Shown piece after piece: positions 37,316 to 46,397 of a DNA stretch of 64,000 nt. The position numbers and the translations under genes were made by a program. The stretch comes from an uncultured Algimonas sp. (GTDB lineage: Bacteria; Pseudomonadota; Alphaproteobacteria; Caulobacterales; Maricaulaceae). The stretch's first letter is position 1. Each line of letters begins with the position of its first letter. The stretch lies in the NCBI RefSeq assembly GCF_947498175.1, contig NZ_CANMJB010000002.1:248001-312000 (forward strand), read 5' to 3'. The notes below the pieces were generated by a model that ran no database searches, was not told where the DNA came from, and was given only the letters and a program-made list of their open reading frames with translations.

Positions 37316-38189
37316 CTTCGTTCATCAGGCCGTTGAGGTGGGCGAAATAGGCGTCTTCCAACAGGGTATCGCGCCGCTCCCAGCCTGGGCCGGGGCTACC
37401 GTCGGACAGGACCGCGACGAAGCTCGTTCCGCGCAGGCGGCGCGTTGACAGGACCGGCAGGGTTGCCTTGACGCGCTCCACCTCCTCGTCTGTGTCGAAG
37501 GGGCGGATCCAGACCCGGCCGTCGATCTCCTCGACCAGCGTTTCGGGTTCGCCGCGCACGATCAGGCGGCCGTCGCCCATCACGCCCATGTCGGTGCAGA
37601 GATCGCGCACATCCTCGATGATGTGAGTGGACAGGATGATGATCTTGTCGTCGCCGGCGCGCGACAGGATGTCGAGGAAGCGCTGGCGCTCCAGCGGGTC
37701 GAGACCCGCCGTCGGTTCGTCCACGATGATGAGCTGCGGATCGCCGAGCAGGGCCTGCGCCACGCCGAAGCGTTGCCGCATGCCGCCCGAATAGCTGGCC
37801 ACGCTGGCCGTGCGGTGGGTCCAGAGATTGACCATGTTGAGCAGCGTCTCGACCTGTTCCTTGCGGGCCGCCTTGTCCGTCAGGCCTTTCAAAACCGCGA
37901 TATGATCGAGCAGGTTCAGCGCGCTCATGCGCGGGTAGACGCCGAAATCCTGCGGCAGATAGCCCAAGACCGAACGGATCGCGTCCGGATCTTCCGTGAT
38001 GTCCACGCCGCCGTAGTGGATCGTCCCGGCGCTCGGTTCCTGCAGTGTCGCGATGGTGCGCATCAGCGTCGACTTCCCGGCGCCGTTGGGGCCGAGCAGG
38101 CCGAATAGGCCCGGGCCGAGCGATAGCGAGACATCGTCGAGCGCTTTCAGATCGCCAAACTGTTTGGTCAGGTTGCGGATTTCGAGCAT
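37296..38189 (-). CDS. ABC transporter ATP-binding protein
   Basis: 297-residue ATPase. Walker A GPNGAGKST is at residues 33-41, signature YSGGMRQR, Walker B LIIVDEPTAGLD and the H-loop STHIIED follow. A C-terminal extension of about 80 residues is typical of ABC-2 exporters. It energises the permease/peptidase encoded by the next gene. ATG 38189 and 38195 are both possible; AAGGGA lies at a better distance for 38189. A large AT-rich palindrome lies directly upstream. Confidence 0.92.
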   Translation of the reverse strand: MLEIRNLTKQFGDLKALDDVSLSLGPGLFGLLGPNGAGKSTLMRTIATLQEPSAGTIHYGGVDITEDPDAIRSVLGYLPQDFGVYPRMSALNLLDHIAVLKGLTDKAARKEQVETLLNMVNLWTHRTASVASYSGGMRQRFGVAQALLGDPQLIIVDEPTAGLDPLERQRFLDILSRAGDDKIIILSTHIIEDVRDLCTDMGVMGDGRLIVRGEPETLVEEIDGRVWIRPFDTDEEVERVKATLPVLSTRRLRGTSFVAVLSDGSPGPGWERRDTLLEDAYFAHLNGLMNEGVRRAA

Positions 38190-38247
38190 GATCATGGGTC
38201 CCTTCAGCGCGGTCACAGACCGTTTCATCTCGTTAAAGCATAACACA

Positions 38248-38282
38248 TATCGAATAACAATGCGAAATATCGATATTCGATA
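38248..38282. promoter_or_regulatory. operator-like inverted repeats upstream of the ABC operon
   Basis: TATCGAATA (38248-38256) and its exact reverse complement TATTCGATA (38274-38282) flank and overlap a perfect 12-bp palindrome AATATCGATATT (38266-38277). The block is AT-rich in a GC-rich genome and sits 60 bases before the ABC ATPase start. It looks like the binding site of a dimeric repressor. No regulator gene is adjacent. Confidence 0.6.
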
Positions 38283-38349
38283 ATGCCCATAGGCTGAGCC
38301 AATAGCGATGCGGGTATGGCGATCGGGCGAGATCGGCTAGGCGAGCCTC

Positions 38350-38685
38350 ATGCCCCGGCTCTTTTCATACGGCACGCTTCGGATCCTGCGCGTGCAGCGC
38401 GACCTGTTCGGGCGTGAGCTGGTATCAGAGCCCGACGCCTTGGTCGGCTACGCACGGACGCAGGTCGAGATCACCGATCCGGCCGTGCTTGCGCTGAGCG
38501 GCGAACGCTTCCATCCGGCCGTGATCCGAACAGGCGATCCGCATGACAGGGTGGGCGGGACCGTGTTCACATTGAGCGATGCGCAATTGGCCCGTGCCGA
38601 TGCCTATGAGGTGGACGAGTACGAGCGCGTCGCCGTGACGCTCGCCAGCGGCCGCGGAGCGTGGCTCTACGTCTTAGCGGACTGA
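38350..38685 (+). CDS. gamma-glutamylcyclotransferase-like (GGCT/AIG2) protein
   Basis: 111-residue protein starting with the family's FSYGTLRI loop and ending with EVDEYERVAVTLASGRGAWLYV. The AIG2/GGCT fold binds small gamma-glutamyl substrates, and the catalytic Glu may be in DEYER. The small size fits the AIG2-like branch. The precise substrate is not known. It stands alone between two convergent or divergent units. Confidence 0.88.
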   Translation: MPRLFSYGTLRILRVQRDLFGRELVSEPDALVGYARTQVEITDPAVLALSGERFHPAVIRTGDPHDRVGGTVFTLSDAQLARADAYEVDEYERVAVTLASGRGAWLYVLAD

Positions 38686-38703
38686 CCGGGCCGGGGAGGG
38701 CTT

Positions 38704-39324
38704 TTAGTCCGGTCGCGGCAGAGACCAGCCGAAATGGATCGCGCAGCCGCGTATGGCGAAGGCCATGGAAAACCCGACTAGGGTGCAGACTTCGAACGAC
38801 AGTCCGGCCCGCGACGACACGGCGTATCCCAACCCGCCCAGCAGGGCCGCCGTGGCGTAGATGTCCTGTTTGAGCAGCAGCGGTTCGCGGTTGGCGACGA
38901 TATCGCGCAGCAAGCCCCCGGCCGAGGCCGTCACCCCGCCCATGATCACCGCGATGGTGACGCTGTGTCCCAGTCCCAATGCCTTGGCCGTACCGGCCAC
39001 TGCGAACAGGGACAGGCCGATCGCATCGGCCCAGCGGATCGGCTTGGACATTTCCATGCGGGTTGTGAACAGGGCGGCGAGGATTGCGCCGAGCAGGACC
39101 ATCAGCAGCGATGTCGTGTCGGTCAGCCAGAAGATGGGTTCATCGAGAATCAGGTCGCGCAGCGTCCCGCCGCCCAGTGCCGGCAGGAAGGACAGGACCA
39201 ATATGCCGAGCCAGTCCATCTTGGCGCGGACCGCGACGATCCCGCCGGAGACGGCGAAGACGAGCACGCCGAAGCGGTCCAGGAAAGCCAGGGCGACATC
39301 GAGGCTGAGCGCATTGAATTCCAT
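38704..39324 (-). CDS. TRIC-family cation channel (UPF0126)
   Basis: 206-residue membrane protein with seven predicted helices and two internal repeats, each carrying the channel motif: FAVSGGIVAVRAKMDW...GGGTLRDLIL and FAVAGTAKALGLG...AGGLLRDIVANREP. Prokaryotic TRIC proteins are trimeric potassium-permeable channels. ATG 39324 (MEFNALSL) fits the first helix; an in-frame ATG at 39345 would add seven residues. Confidence 0.92.
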   Translation of the reverse strand: MEFNALSLDVALAFLDRFGVLVFAVSGGIVAVRAKMDWLGILVLSFLPALGGGTLRDLILDEPIFWLTDTTSLLMVLLGAILAALFTTRMEMSKPIRWADAIGLSLFAVAGTAKALGLGHSVTIAVIMGGVTASAGGLLRDIVANREPLLLKQDIYATAALLGGLGYAVSSRAGLSFEVCTLVGFSMAFAIRGCAIHFGWSLPRPD

Positions 39325-39508
39325 GGATCGCCCATAGCGCCGCATTCGCGCCTGTCACCTTTCAATATGCCACTTCCCAACATGTCGCCCGTTTAACGTC
39401 CTGCCGCCTTGCCAGTCCTTGAAGCCAGGTCCTAAGGATGGGTTCATAAACCGGGACATAAGGTCATAGCGGCGCAACCCGCGCCCGGCTGACGCGTAAG
39501 CAGGAACC

Positions 39509-40375
39509 ATGGCCTCTACTGAAACCGACAGACAGGGTGCGTCCGTTCTCTCGGCCTGTGCCGACCGCCGCGACCTCGCGGTCCTGGCGCGCGCCCTGAG
39601 CCCGCATCTGGGGGCGGATGACCAGCTCGTCTCCCCCACTCAAGGCGGACGCGAGGCCGCAATGGACAGGATGGCCTCGATCGACCCGGTCGCCTATGCG
39701 CGCACCCGCAACCATCTGGACGGCGCCGTGACGCTGCTCGGTCCCTATATCCGCCACGGCGTTGTCGCCCTGCCGGACGTGCGCGACACCGCGCTGGCCA
39801 CCGTCGGTCATCCGACGGATGCGGAGAAGCTCGTGCAGCAGCTCGCCTGGCGGGACTATTGGCGGCGCCTCTACGGCGATTACGGCATGCGCATCTGGGA
39901 CGATCTGGAAGACTACAAAACCGGTTTCGGCCCCGAAGACTATGCAGACACCTTGCCGGACGACATTAAGGCCGGGGCGACCGGCGTGGCGGCGATCGAT
40001 GCTTTCGTGGAGGAGCTGGTGACCACGGGGTGCCTGCACAATCATGCCCGCCTCTATCTGGCGGCCTATGTCTGCCATTTCCGGCGCGTCAAGTGGCAGG
40101 CGGGCGCGCGTTTCTTCCTGCGTCATCTATTGGACGGCGATCCGGCGTCGAACAATTTATCCTGGCAATGGGTCGCTTCGACCTTTTCCAACAAGCCCTA
40201 CTACTTCAACCTCGAAAACCTGCAGCGCTTCGCGGACGGCGTGGTGGATACGCGCTATGAGCACAACGTGGTTCTGGCGGGCAGCTACGAGGATCTGCAT
40301 TTGCGTCTGTTCCCCAATCTCGACCCGCCCGAACCTCGAAAGCCGGCGCGCCCGCGCCGCGGGAGCCGACGATGA
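39509..40375 (+). CDS. photolyase/cryptochrome-type FAD-binding domain protein without the N-terminal domain
   Basis: 288-residue protein corresponding only to the helical FAD-binding half of photolyases and cryptochromes: KLVQQLAWRDYWRRLYGDYG, CLHNHARLYLAAYVCHF, GARFFLRHLLDGDPASNN and LSWQWVASTFSNKPYYFN. The N-terminal alpha/beta antenna domain is missing, so the protein is about 180 residues shorter than normal. The following gene, overlapping by ATGA, encodes a small protein that resembles that missing domain. Start ATG 39509. It could repair UV lesions or sense light as part of a two-chain protein. Confidence 0.85.
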   Translation: MASTETDRQGASVLSACADRRDLAVLARALSPHLGADDQLVSPTQGGREAAMDRMASIDPVAYARTRNHLDGAVTLLGPYIRHGVVALPDVRDTALATVGHPTDAEKLVQQLAWRDYWRRLYGDYGMRIWDDLEDYKTGFGPEDYADTLPDDIKAGATGVAAIDAFVEELVTTGCLHNHARLYLAAYVCHFRRVKWQAGARFFLRHLLDGDPASNNLSWQWVASTFSNKPYYFNLENLQRFADGVVDTRYEHNVVLAGSYEDLHLRLFPNLDPPEPRKPARPRRGSRR

Positions 40376-40782
40376 GCGCCATGATCTGGGTCCATTTCGA
40401 CGCGCTGTCGATGGCGCATCCCGTCTTCGCGGCGGCGCCCGACGGTGCGCGCCGCATCCATGTATGGGATCCGGAGGAGCTCGCCCGCCGCGACTGGTCG
40501 CTGAAGCGCTGCGTCTTCGTCCTGGAGTGCCTCCAGCAGATGGATGTGGAGCTGGTGCCGGGCGATCCGGCCGACGTCCTGGATGCGGACGACGTATTTC
40601 TGGCCGCGTCGCCCGATCCCTACATAAGGGGCGTGGCGGAACGGTTGTCCGGACACGTCCGGATCGTGGATGACGAACCGTTATCCGTCGTGCCGGACGA
40701 TACCGACATGACCCGGTTCTTCCGCTTCTGGAACAAGACGAGACGGTCCGCGCTGCGTCTGGACGAAGTGTCGGGCGGCTAA
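40372..40782 (+). CDS. small protein resembling the N-terminal photolyase domain
   Basis: 136-residue alpha/beta protein translationally coupled to the FAD-binding-domain gene. Segments recall a photolyase N-terminal domain: IHVWDPEELARRDWSLKRCVFVLECLQQMDVELVPGDP (like the helix-strand unit that ends in the gapped LxxGD), an alternation VFLAASPDPYIRGVAERL, and a final FFRFWNKTRRSAL similar to the FKxWxK segment linking to the FAD half. The likeness is by pattern only. If right, the photolyase is split in two with the gene order reversed. Confidence 0.5.
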   Translation: MSAMIWVHFDALSMAHPVFAAAPDGARRIHVWDPEELARRDWSLKRCVFVLECLQQMDVELVPGDPADVLDADDVFLAASPDPYIRGVAERLSGHVRIVDDEPLSVVPDDTDMTRFFRFWNKTRRSALRLDEVSGG

Positions 40783-40799
40783 CTTCGCGTGACTGGATC

Positions 40800-41792
40800 A
40801 TGACCGATGGACATGGGGGCGGCATGAAGATCGCGATCATCGGGGCCGGGATGGCCGGTCTGGCGACGGCCCGCCGTCTTGGCGATGCCCATGAGGTCGT
40901 GCTGTTCGACAAGAGCCGGGGCGTCGGCGGACGCATGAGCACGCGCTATGCAGGCGAGTACGAGTTCGACCACGGCGCGCAATATTTCACCATCACCGAT
41001 CCCGCTTTCCGTGAGGCGGTCGCCACCGCCGGCCAGGACGCCTCCGCCGTGCTGTGGGACAGCCGCGGCTTCTACATGAAGGCCGGCAGAGCCGGGCCCG
41101 ATACCGGCCGCCCGCGCTGGGTCGGCGCACCGCGCATGAACAGCCTGCCCAAGGCTCTGGCCGCTGGACTCGACATCCGTCTCGGTCGCCGTATCGCCAG
41201 CGTCCAGGGAAGCGCGGGCGCCTTGCAACTGCAATTCGAAGACGGCGCGACCGAAGGCCCGTTCGACCGCGTGATCTGCACGGCACCCGCCCCGCAGGCG
41301 GCGGCGCTGTTGCCCGACGGTTCGCCTCTGCAAGCCGATCTTGCCAGAGTGCGCATGCACGCCTGTTTCGCCTTGATGGTCGGCTGGCCGGAGCCGTTCG
41401 ATCCTGACTGGGACACGCTACGCGCGCCGGATTTGCCGGTCAGCTGGATCGCGCGCAACCAGGCCAAGCCGGGCCGTAACGCCGACATTTCAAGCCTGGT
41501 CGTCCACGCCGCTCCGGATTGGTCGGACGCTCACGTGGAGAGTGACCGGGACCATGTTCGCGCGCTCATGCTGGATACGGCCTCCACGCTTTGCGGTCGC
41601 GCATTGGATGGTGCGCCGCATATCGACCTGCACCGCTGGCTTTACGCCTATGCCGAAGGCGGTGTCGGCCGGGACTGCCTGAGCGACGACGCATCGGGCA
41701 TTCTCCTGGCCGGAGATTGGTGCCTGGGCGGACGCGTGGAGGGCGCTTTCCTAAGCGGTCGCGCGGCAGCGCGGCGCGTCCTCCAAGGTTGA
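40800..41792 (+). CDS. renalase-like FAD-dependent oxidoreductase
   Basis: 330-residue flavoprotein. The dinucleotide fold IAIIGAGMAGLATARRL lies at the N-terminus, followed by VLFDKSRGVGGRMSTRYAG and FDHGAQYFT, and the late FAD motif GILLAGDWCLGGRVEGAFLSG. The pattern is that of bacterial renalase-type amine/NAD(P)H oxidases. ATG 40824 would start just at the fold; ATG 40800 is annotated because the spacing to a ribosome-binding site is better. It follows the split photolyase pair closely, so the three may form one light- or flavin-related operon. Confidence 0.85.
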   Translation: MTDGHGGGMKIAIIGAGMAGLATARRLGDAHEVVLFDKSRGVGGRMSTRYAGEYEFDHGAQYFTITDPAFREAVATAGQDASAVLWDSRGFYMKAGRAGPDTGRPRWVGAPRMNSLPKALAAGLDIRLGRRIASVQGSAGALQLQFEDGATEGPFDRVICTAPAPQAAALLPDGSPLQADLARVRMHACFALMVGWPEPFDPDWDTLRAPDLPVSWIARNQAKPGRNADISSLVVHAAPDWSDAHVESDRDHVRALMLDTASTLCGRALDGAPHIDLHRWLYAYAEGGVGRDCLSDDASGILLAGDWCLGGRVEGAFLSGRAAARRVLQG

Positions 41793-41885
41793 ACCGGCGC
41801 GCAGGGTCGCCAATTCATAACCTCGATCAAATTCTGATCCTTTCATCTGTGTTATTTTTCATTTGGGGCACGGAGGGGATTGGCG

Positions 41886-42998
41886 ATGGAGTTCAGGCAA
41901 GCGACTGCGGAGAGCTTCGCGGAGCATGCGGTATCCTCGCCCGCGCAGAGCAGATCGGCGGTGCCGCCGAACGGGGCGCTGTCGTCGACCTCCATATCCG
42001 CCCTTGTTGCCGTCCTGAACGCCCATCCCGACTGCGCCATGCTGATCGAGCGCGACCGCACCGTCTCCTTCGTTTCCGCCAACGGACGCTGTCCGAAGAC
42101 GCTAGCCCCCCTCGACATCATGGCGGGCACGGATTGGCTGGAGCTCTATCCCGCCGCGTGCCGGAATCCCTTGTCCGAGAGCTTTGCCTCCGCCCTGAAC
42201 GGCACGATGCGCGCGGTCGAGCGGCGCATCCGTTCCGAAGACGGCAGCCATCGTGACTGGTTGTTCCAGCTCTCGCCCGTGCGGGGGGAGGACGGAACGG
42301 TCGAGCGCGTCTTGTGTCTGTCCAGACCCGTTTCCGCCACGCGCCCGATCGATCTGCCGGGCCGTGAGGCAGACCACCGCATCAAGAATTCGCTCGCTTC
42401 GGTCTCCAGCCTGCTGAGCCTGCAGGCCCGCCAAAGCGACAACGGCTCTGTGCGCGACGCGCTGGAAGCTGCGTCCCGGCGCATCATGAGCGTCGGGCGC
42501 GTGCATGAAAACCTGCGAAACCTGGGCGATGGCCCGAATGAGCGACACGTTGCGCTCCGGCCTTTCCTGAAGTCCCTGACCGTCGATCTGGTCGATAATC
42601 TGGGCGGCGAACGGATTACGCTCCTGCATGAAATCGACGATGTCGTACTCCCCGCCCGTCACGCAACGGCTCTGGGTCTCATCGTCACGGAAGCCGTCAT
42701 CAATGCGCTACGCCATGCCTTCCGGGACTGTCCCGAGGGCGGGATGATTCATGTCGGTTTGCAGCAAGATGACGGCCGGCTCCGGCTTGTCATTTCCGAT
42801 TCGGGGTGCGGCATGCCCGACGGGTTCGACTGGCGCGCGGCCAAGGGGCTGGGCGGCCGCATCATTGCGCTTTATGCACGCAGCCTTGGCGGCGAAGCGA
42901 AGCTCATCCTTGGCGATATGGGCGGTACGTGTTTGGTGCTCAACAGTCCCATGTTCGAAACGCCGAAGCAGAACGCAAGGTCTAGAACCGGGCCTTGA
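41886..42998 (+). CDS. PAS sensor histidine kinase of the HWE/HisKA_2 type
   Basis: 370-residue soluble kinase. A PAS-like domain (about residues 40-150) precedes His164 in EADHRIKNSLASVSSLLSLQAR, the HisKA_2 H-box. The ATPase has LIVTEAVINALRHAF and SDSGCGMPDGFDW. Kinases of this type feed PhyR/NepR/EcfG general stress signalling or single-domain regulators in alphaproteobacteria. ATG 41886 has GGAGGGG upstream. No response regulator is adjacent. The 3' end overlaps the convergent porin gene by 17 bases. Confidence 0.9.
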   Translation: MEFRQATAESFAEHAVSSPAQSRSAVPPNGALSSTSISALVAVLNAHPDCAMLIERDRTVSFVSANGRCPKTLAPLDIMAGTDWLELYPAACRNPLSESFASALNGTMRAVERRIRSEDGSHRDWLFQLSPVRGEDGTVERVLCLSRPVSATRPIDLPGREADHRIKNSLASVSSLLSLQARQSDNGSVRDALEAASRRIMSVGRVHENLRNLGDGPNERHVALRPFLKSLTVDLVDNLGGERITLLHEIDDVVLPARHATALGLIVTEAVINALRHAFRDCPEGGMIHVGLQQDDGRLRLVISDSGCGMPDGFDWRAAKGLGGRIIALYARSLGGEAKLILGDMGGTCLVLNSPMFETPKQNARSRTGP

Positions 42999-44616
42999 AA
43001 CCGAGATTGATCGCATGGGCGACGGTTTCGTCGTTCGACACCTGCTGCGGGGCGACGAAGGGGATGAAGCCGCGATTGTAGACATATTCGGCGCCGATAT
43101 CGAGGAAGTCGCCGAGCGGATATTCCACGCTGAGCGCATGCTGTTCGTTGTCCGCGAAAGTGGTGCGTTGTCCGCGTCGGCTCACATTGCCCGTATCGTC
43201 GCTGAGATTGCCCCAGGACCCGGACGCCGCGATCGACATGCGGCGACCGTTGACGATCGGTTTGATCCGTAACTGCGCCACCAGGACGGAGAGGTTTTCG
43301 TCAAAGGCGATGTTGTCCCGGTCCGTCGTGGATTCGGCCGGATCGACCAGGAATTGCGGGAAGGGGACGCCGTCCACCGTCTGGGGGATCGCGGCCGCCC
43401 AGGGTTCCGTGGTCGTCGTATATTCGACCATCGCGTCGAAAACGGGGCTGTTATACTCGGCGAACCCGTTCACTAGGCTGTTGCGATAGCGGATGAAGTT
43501 GGTCGGCGGCCTGCCGGTCGAGCGGCCGAAGAAGGTATGGGCCGTCCAGTTGTCGCGATAGATCGTGTCGTGCAGGTAGCCGCCGCCGACCGTGAACGCC
43601 CCGCCGCGCGGCAGGAGGAATTCCTTCTCGGCCGAGACCGCATAGTTGGCGATGTTGTTTTCCTCGTCGGCCAGGGCGACGCGCAGCTGGCGCCCGCCGG
43701 AAAAGGCCGAAGCGGCGAATTTCCAACCCTGATTGTAATAGCCGATTTCGCCGACCGGCTGGTCGGATACGGCCCAGAAATAGTGGTGGCCTTCATTGTT
43801 GGTGAACGCGTTGTAGCTGTCGAAATTGCCGAAATCGATCGTCTTGCGGCCGAAGGCGGCATAGAAGGGCGAGCGCTGCAGATTGCCGAAGACGACGAAG
43901 GCCTTGCGCAATTGGAATTCGTCCTGTTCGCGCGGATATTCCGTCTCGGAATATTCGGGTTGCAGGAACAAGGTCGTCCAGTCGCCGAACGTGCTGGTGA
44001 ATGTCAGGGCGGCATGGTTGATCGCGAATACGCCGGCTTCGTCGTCCGTGCGGTTGGAGAAGAAGGGGAAGCGCGAGAGCAGGGGGAACTGCCCGTCCAC
44101 TTCGGTCTTCTGGTACATGAACGCACCTTGGACCGCGCCGCCCAGATAGAGCGAATTGGGTTGCAAGACGCCGTTGGCACGGTTGACCAGCAGGGTTAGC
44201 GTGCGCCCGGTCGTGTTTTCCTGCCAATCCAGCATGTCGCGGCTGTTGCGCACCGACGTACGTATGTTGAAGCCGCCGAAATCGAGATTACGGTCGCGGT
44301 AAAAGGATTGCGCGGCGGCCGGGGAATAGGTGACGGCGTGCGCATCGCCGTAGCCGCGCAGGCCGAGGCCCGCGACCGGTCCGGCCGCCGGAGCGTAATG
44401 GGGTCCGGATTGCGCATATTGGTAATGGCCGCCTTGCAGGCGCTGTCGCTGCCAGCTTTGGGATGATAGATAGACGCCCTGGCTCGCACCGGACGATTGG
44501 AACATGCCGCGCAGGGGCTGTTCCTGACCGTAACCCGCCAGAACCGGCAGGCCGGCCGCACCGATCGCGGCGCATGCCAGCAAGCCTGTCTTCAGCTTTC
44601 CCATCATCTTCCCCAC
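42982..44616 (-). CDS. outer-membrane beta-barrel porin (LbtU-like)
   Basis: 544-residue protein with a signal peptide (cleavage near LAGYGQE) and a low-complexity linker rich in Tyr, Gln and Gly. A long region of alternating amphipathic strands (for example AINHAALTFTSTFGDWTTLFLQPEYS, PFYAAFGRKTIDFGNFDSYN) leads to the terminal aromatic ...INLGFKARF typical of outer-membrane proteins. It resembles LbtU-type siderophore porins, but the substrate is not shown. It lies 41 bases downstream of an NtrC-type regulator gene in the same direction. Confidence 0.78.
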   Translation of the reverse strand: MGKMMGKLKTGLLACAAIGAAGLPVLAGYGQEQPLRGMFQSSGASQGVYLSSQSWQRQRLQGGHYQYAQSGPHYAPAAGPVAGLGLRGYGDAHAVTYSPAAAQSFYRDRNLDFGGFNIRTSVRNSRDMLDWQENTTGRTLTLLVNRANGVLQPNSLYLGGAVQGAFMYQKTEVDGQFPLLSRFPFFSNRTDDEAGVFAINHAALTFTSTFGDWTTLFLQPEYSETEYPREQDEFQLRKAFVVFGNLQRSPFYAAFGRKTIDFGNFDSYNAFTNNEGHHYFWAVSDQPVGEIGYYNQGWKFAASAFSGGRQLRVALADEENNIANYAVSAEKEFLLPRGGAFTVGGGYLHDTIYRDNWTAHTFFGRSTGRPPTNFIRYRNSLVNGFAEYNSPVFDAMVEYTTTTEPWAAAIPQTVDGVPFPQFLVDPAESTTDRDNIAFDENLSVLVAQLRIKPIVNGRRMSIAASGSWGNLSDDTGNVSRRGQRTTFADNEQHALSVEYPLGDFLDIGAEYVYNRGFIPFVAPQQVSNDETVAHAINLGFKARF

Positions 44617-44657
44617 AAGATTCCATGCCGCCTTGACGCATAAGCGTAAGGATTCCG

Positions 44658-46118
44658 TTAGGCGGAGCGCACTTGCTCCACGTTCAGCGCATGTTCGCGC
44701 ACCTTGCGGTAAAGGGTCGATCGGCCGATCCCGAGCCGTCGGGCGACTTCGGACATGTGTCCCTGATAGGTCTCGATGGCAAACGCGATGAGGTCGCGCT
44801 CGATATCTTCGAGCGTGCGCAGATGGCCTTCCCGGTCCATGACGGACACGGCCGTGCGGTCCTCGCTCTCATTGGCCGGGACGAGCCGGTCCAGCGGATC
44901 GCGGTCGAGCGGATCGGGCTGCGGTGCCAAGGATGGCGACAGGCCGGAGATCTGCGGAAAATCCTGCGGGCGCAGCTGATGGCCGTCGGACAGGATCATG
45001 GCGCGGAAGATCATGTTCTCCAACTGGCGGACATTGCCTTTCCAGGCTTCGCCGCGCAGCATCTGCAACGTTTCAGAGGTCGCGCCGGACACGGACATGT
45101 TCTCTTGCGCATTGAAGCGCGCGATGAAGTGTTCGGCCAAGGCGGGGATGTCCTCGGCGCGGTCGCGCAAGGGTGGCACCGCGATCGGAAAGACGTTGAG
45201 GCGGTAGAACAGGTCTTCGCGGAACGTCCCGTCCGCCACGCAGTCCGACAGGTCGCGGTTCGTCGCCGAGACGATGCGGACGTCGACGGGGACGGGGCGC
45301 TTGGATCCGATCGGGTCGACTTCGCCCTCTTGGAGCACGCGCAGCAGTTTAACCTGCATGTCGAGCGGCAGTTCGCCGACTTCGTCGAGGAACAGCGTCC
45401 CGGTATGGGCTTCCTGGAACTTGCCGAGATGTTTGGAGTTGGCGCCCGTGAAGCTGCCCTTTTCATGGCCGAACAGGATGCTTTCGACCAACGTTTCGGG
45501 AATGGCACCGCAATTGACCGAAATGAACGGCTTGTCGGCCCGGTCGGACGCGCCCTGGATGGCACGGGCGATGACTTCCTTGCCGACGCCGGACTCGCCG
45601 GTGATTAGGATCGGAATGGTCGCTTTGGCGCCGCGTTCGCCCATGGCCACGACGGGCCGCATGGCCGTACTGCTGCCGATCAGATCGTCGAAGGTCAGGC
45701 CGCCGCTCGATTCCTTTTTCAGGCGCGTCACTTCGCGCGACAGCGTCTTCATCTCCAGCGCGTTGCGGATGGATACGACGATGCGTTCCGGCGAGGCCGG
45801 TTTGACGACGAAATCGCGCGCCCCGGTCTTCATCGCCGACACGACGGCTTCGATCGATCCCTTGGCGGTCAGCACGATGACGGGCAGCTCCGGGCGCTGT
45901 TTCGCCAATTCGGTCAGCACGTCCATCCCGCCGCGGCCCGGCATGATGAGGTCGAGCAACATGATGTCCACGGACGGGCCGTCGGGTCCGGTCGCCATGC
46001 CGAGCGCCGTGTCGCCGTCCCCGGCCTGAAGCACCGAAAAGCCGCTTTTTTCGACGACGGCTTGCAACAGTCGACGCTGGGTCGGATCGTCGTCGACGAT
46101 GAGAACGGTCTTGGACAT
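44658..46118 (-). CDS. NtrC-type sigma-54-dependent response regulator
   Basis: 486-residue regulator. Receiver domain with DDD 9-11, phosphoacceptor Asp56 (IMLLDLIMPGRGG) and VKPAS. AAA+ domain with GESGVGKE Walker A, GSFTGAN in the sigma-54 contact loop (Ser where GAFTGA has Ala) and LFLDEVGELPL. C-terminal Fis-type helix-turn-helix (MSEVARRLGIGRSTLYRKV). The porin gene starts 41 bases after its stop, so the two are likely co-transcribed. The cognate kinase is not next to it. Confidence 0.92.
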   Translation of the reverse strand: MSKTVLIVDDDPTQRRLLQAVVEKSGFSVLQAGDGDTALGMATGPDGPSVDIMLLDLIMPGRGGMDVLTELAKQRPELPVIVLTAKGSIEAVVSAMKTGARDFVVKPASPERIVVSIRNALEMKTLSREVTRLKKESSGGLTFDDLIGSSTAMRPVVAMGERGAKATIPILITGESGVGKEVIARAIQGASDRADKPFISVNCGAIPETLVESILFGHEKGSFTGANSKHLGKFQEAHTGTLFLDEVGELPLDMQVKLLRVLQEGEVDPIGSKRPVPVDVRIVSATNRDLSDCVADGTFREDLFYRLNVFPIAVPPLRDRAEDIPALAEHFIARFNAQENMSVSGATSETLQMLRGEAWKGNVRQLENMIFRAMILSDGHQLRPQDFPQISGLSPSLAPQPDPLDRDPLDRLVPANESEDRTAVSVMDREGHLRTLEDIERDLIAFAIETYQGHMSEVARRLGIGRSTLYRKVREHALNVEQVRSA

Positions 46119-46397
46119 GGGACTCCTGCGGATTTGCTAGCCGGTGCAATCGCGGCCTGGCTTGTTTCGATCCATCTGTGCCGAAAAGGGATGAAGGCCG
46201 GGTCAGCAAAGAGGGTAAAGGGAGGGTGAAGTTCAGTCCGGGCCGGATGAACCGGCCATGACGACCGCGATGCCAGCAGAGCAGTGATGACGATCGGAGA
46301 GTTGAACCCGGCCGAACGCTTTGATAGGTGGCGCGGGACAGGACCGGGCGGCGGGCGTTGCACGCTCCGCGCCCTGCATGACAAGGATATGAGCGCT

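Noticed and set aside
46119-46280. Sigma-54 promoter before the NtrC-type gene
   Set aside because: The best candidate lacks the conserved GG and GC spacing of the -24/-12 consensus.
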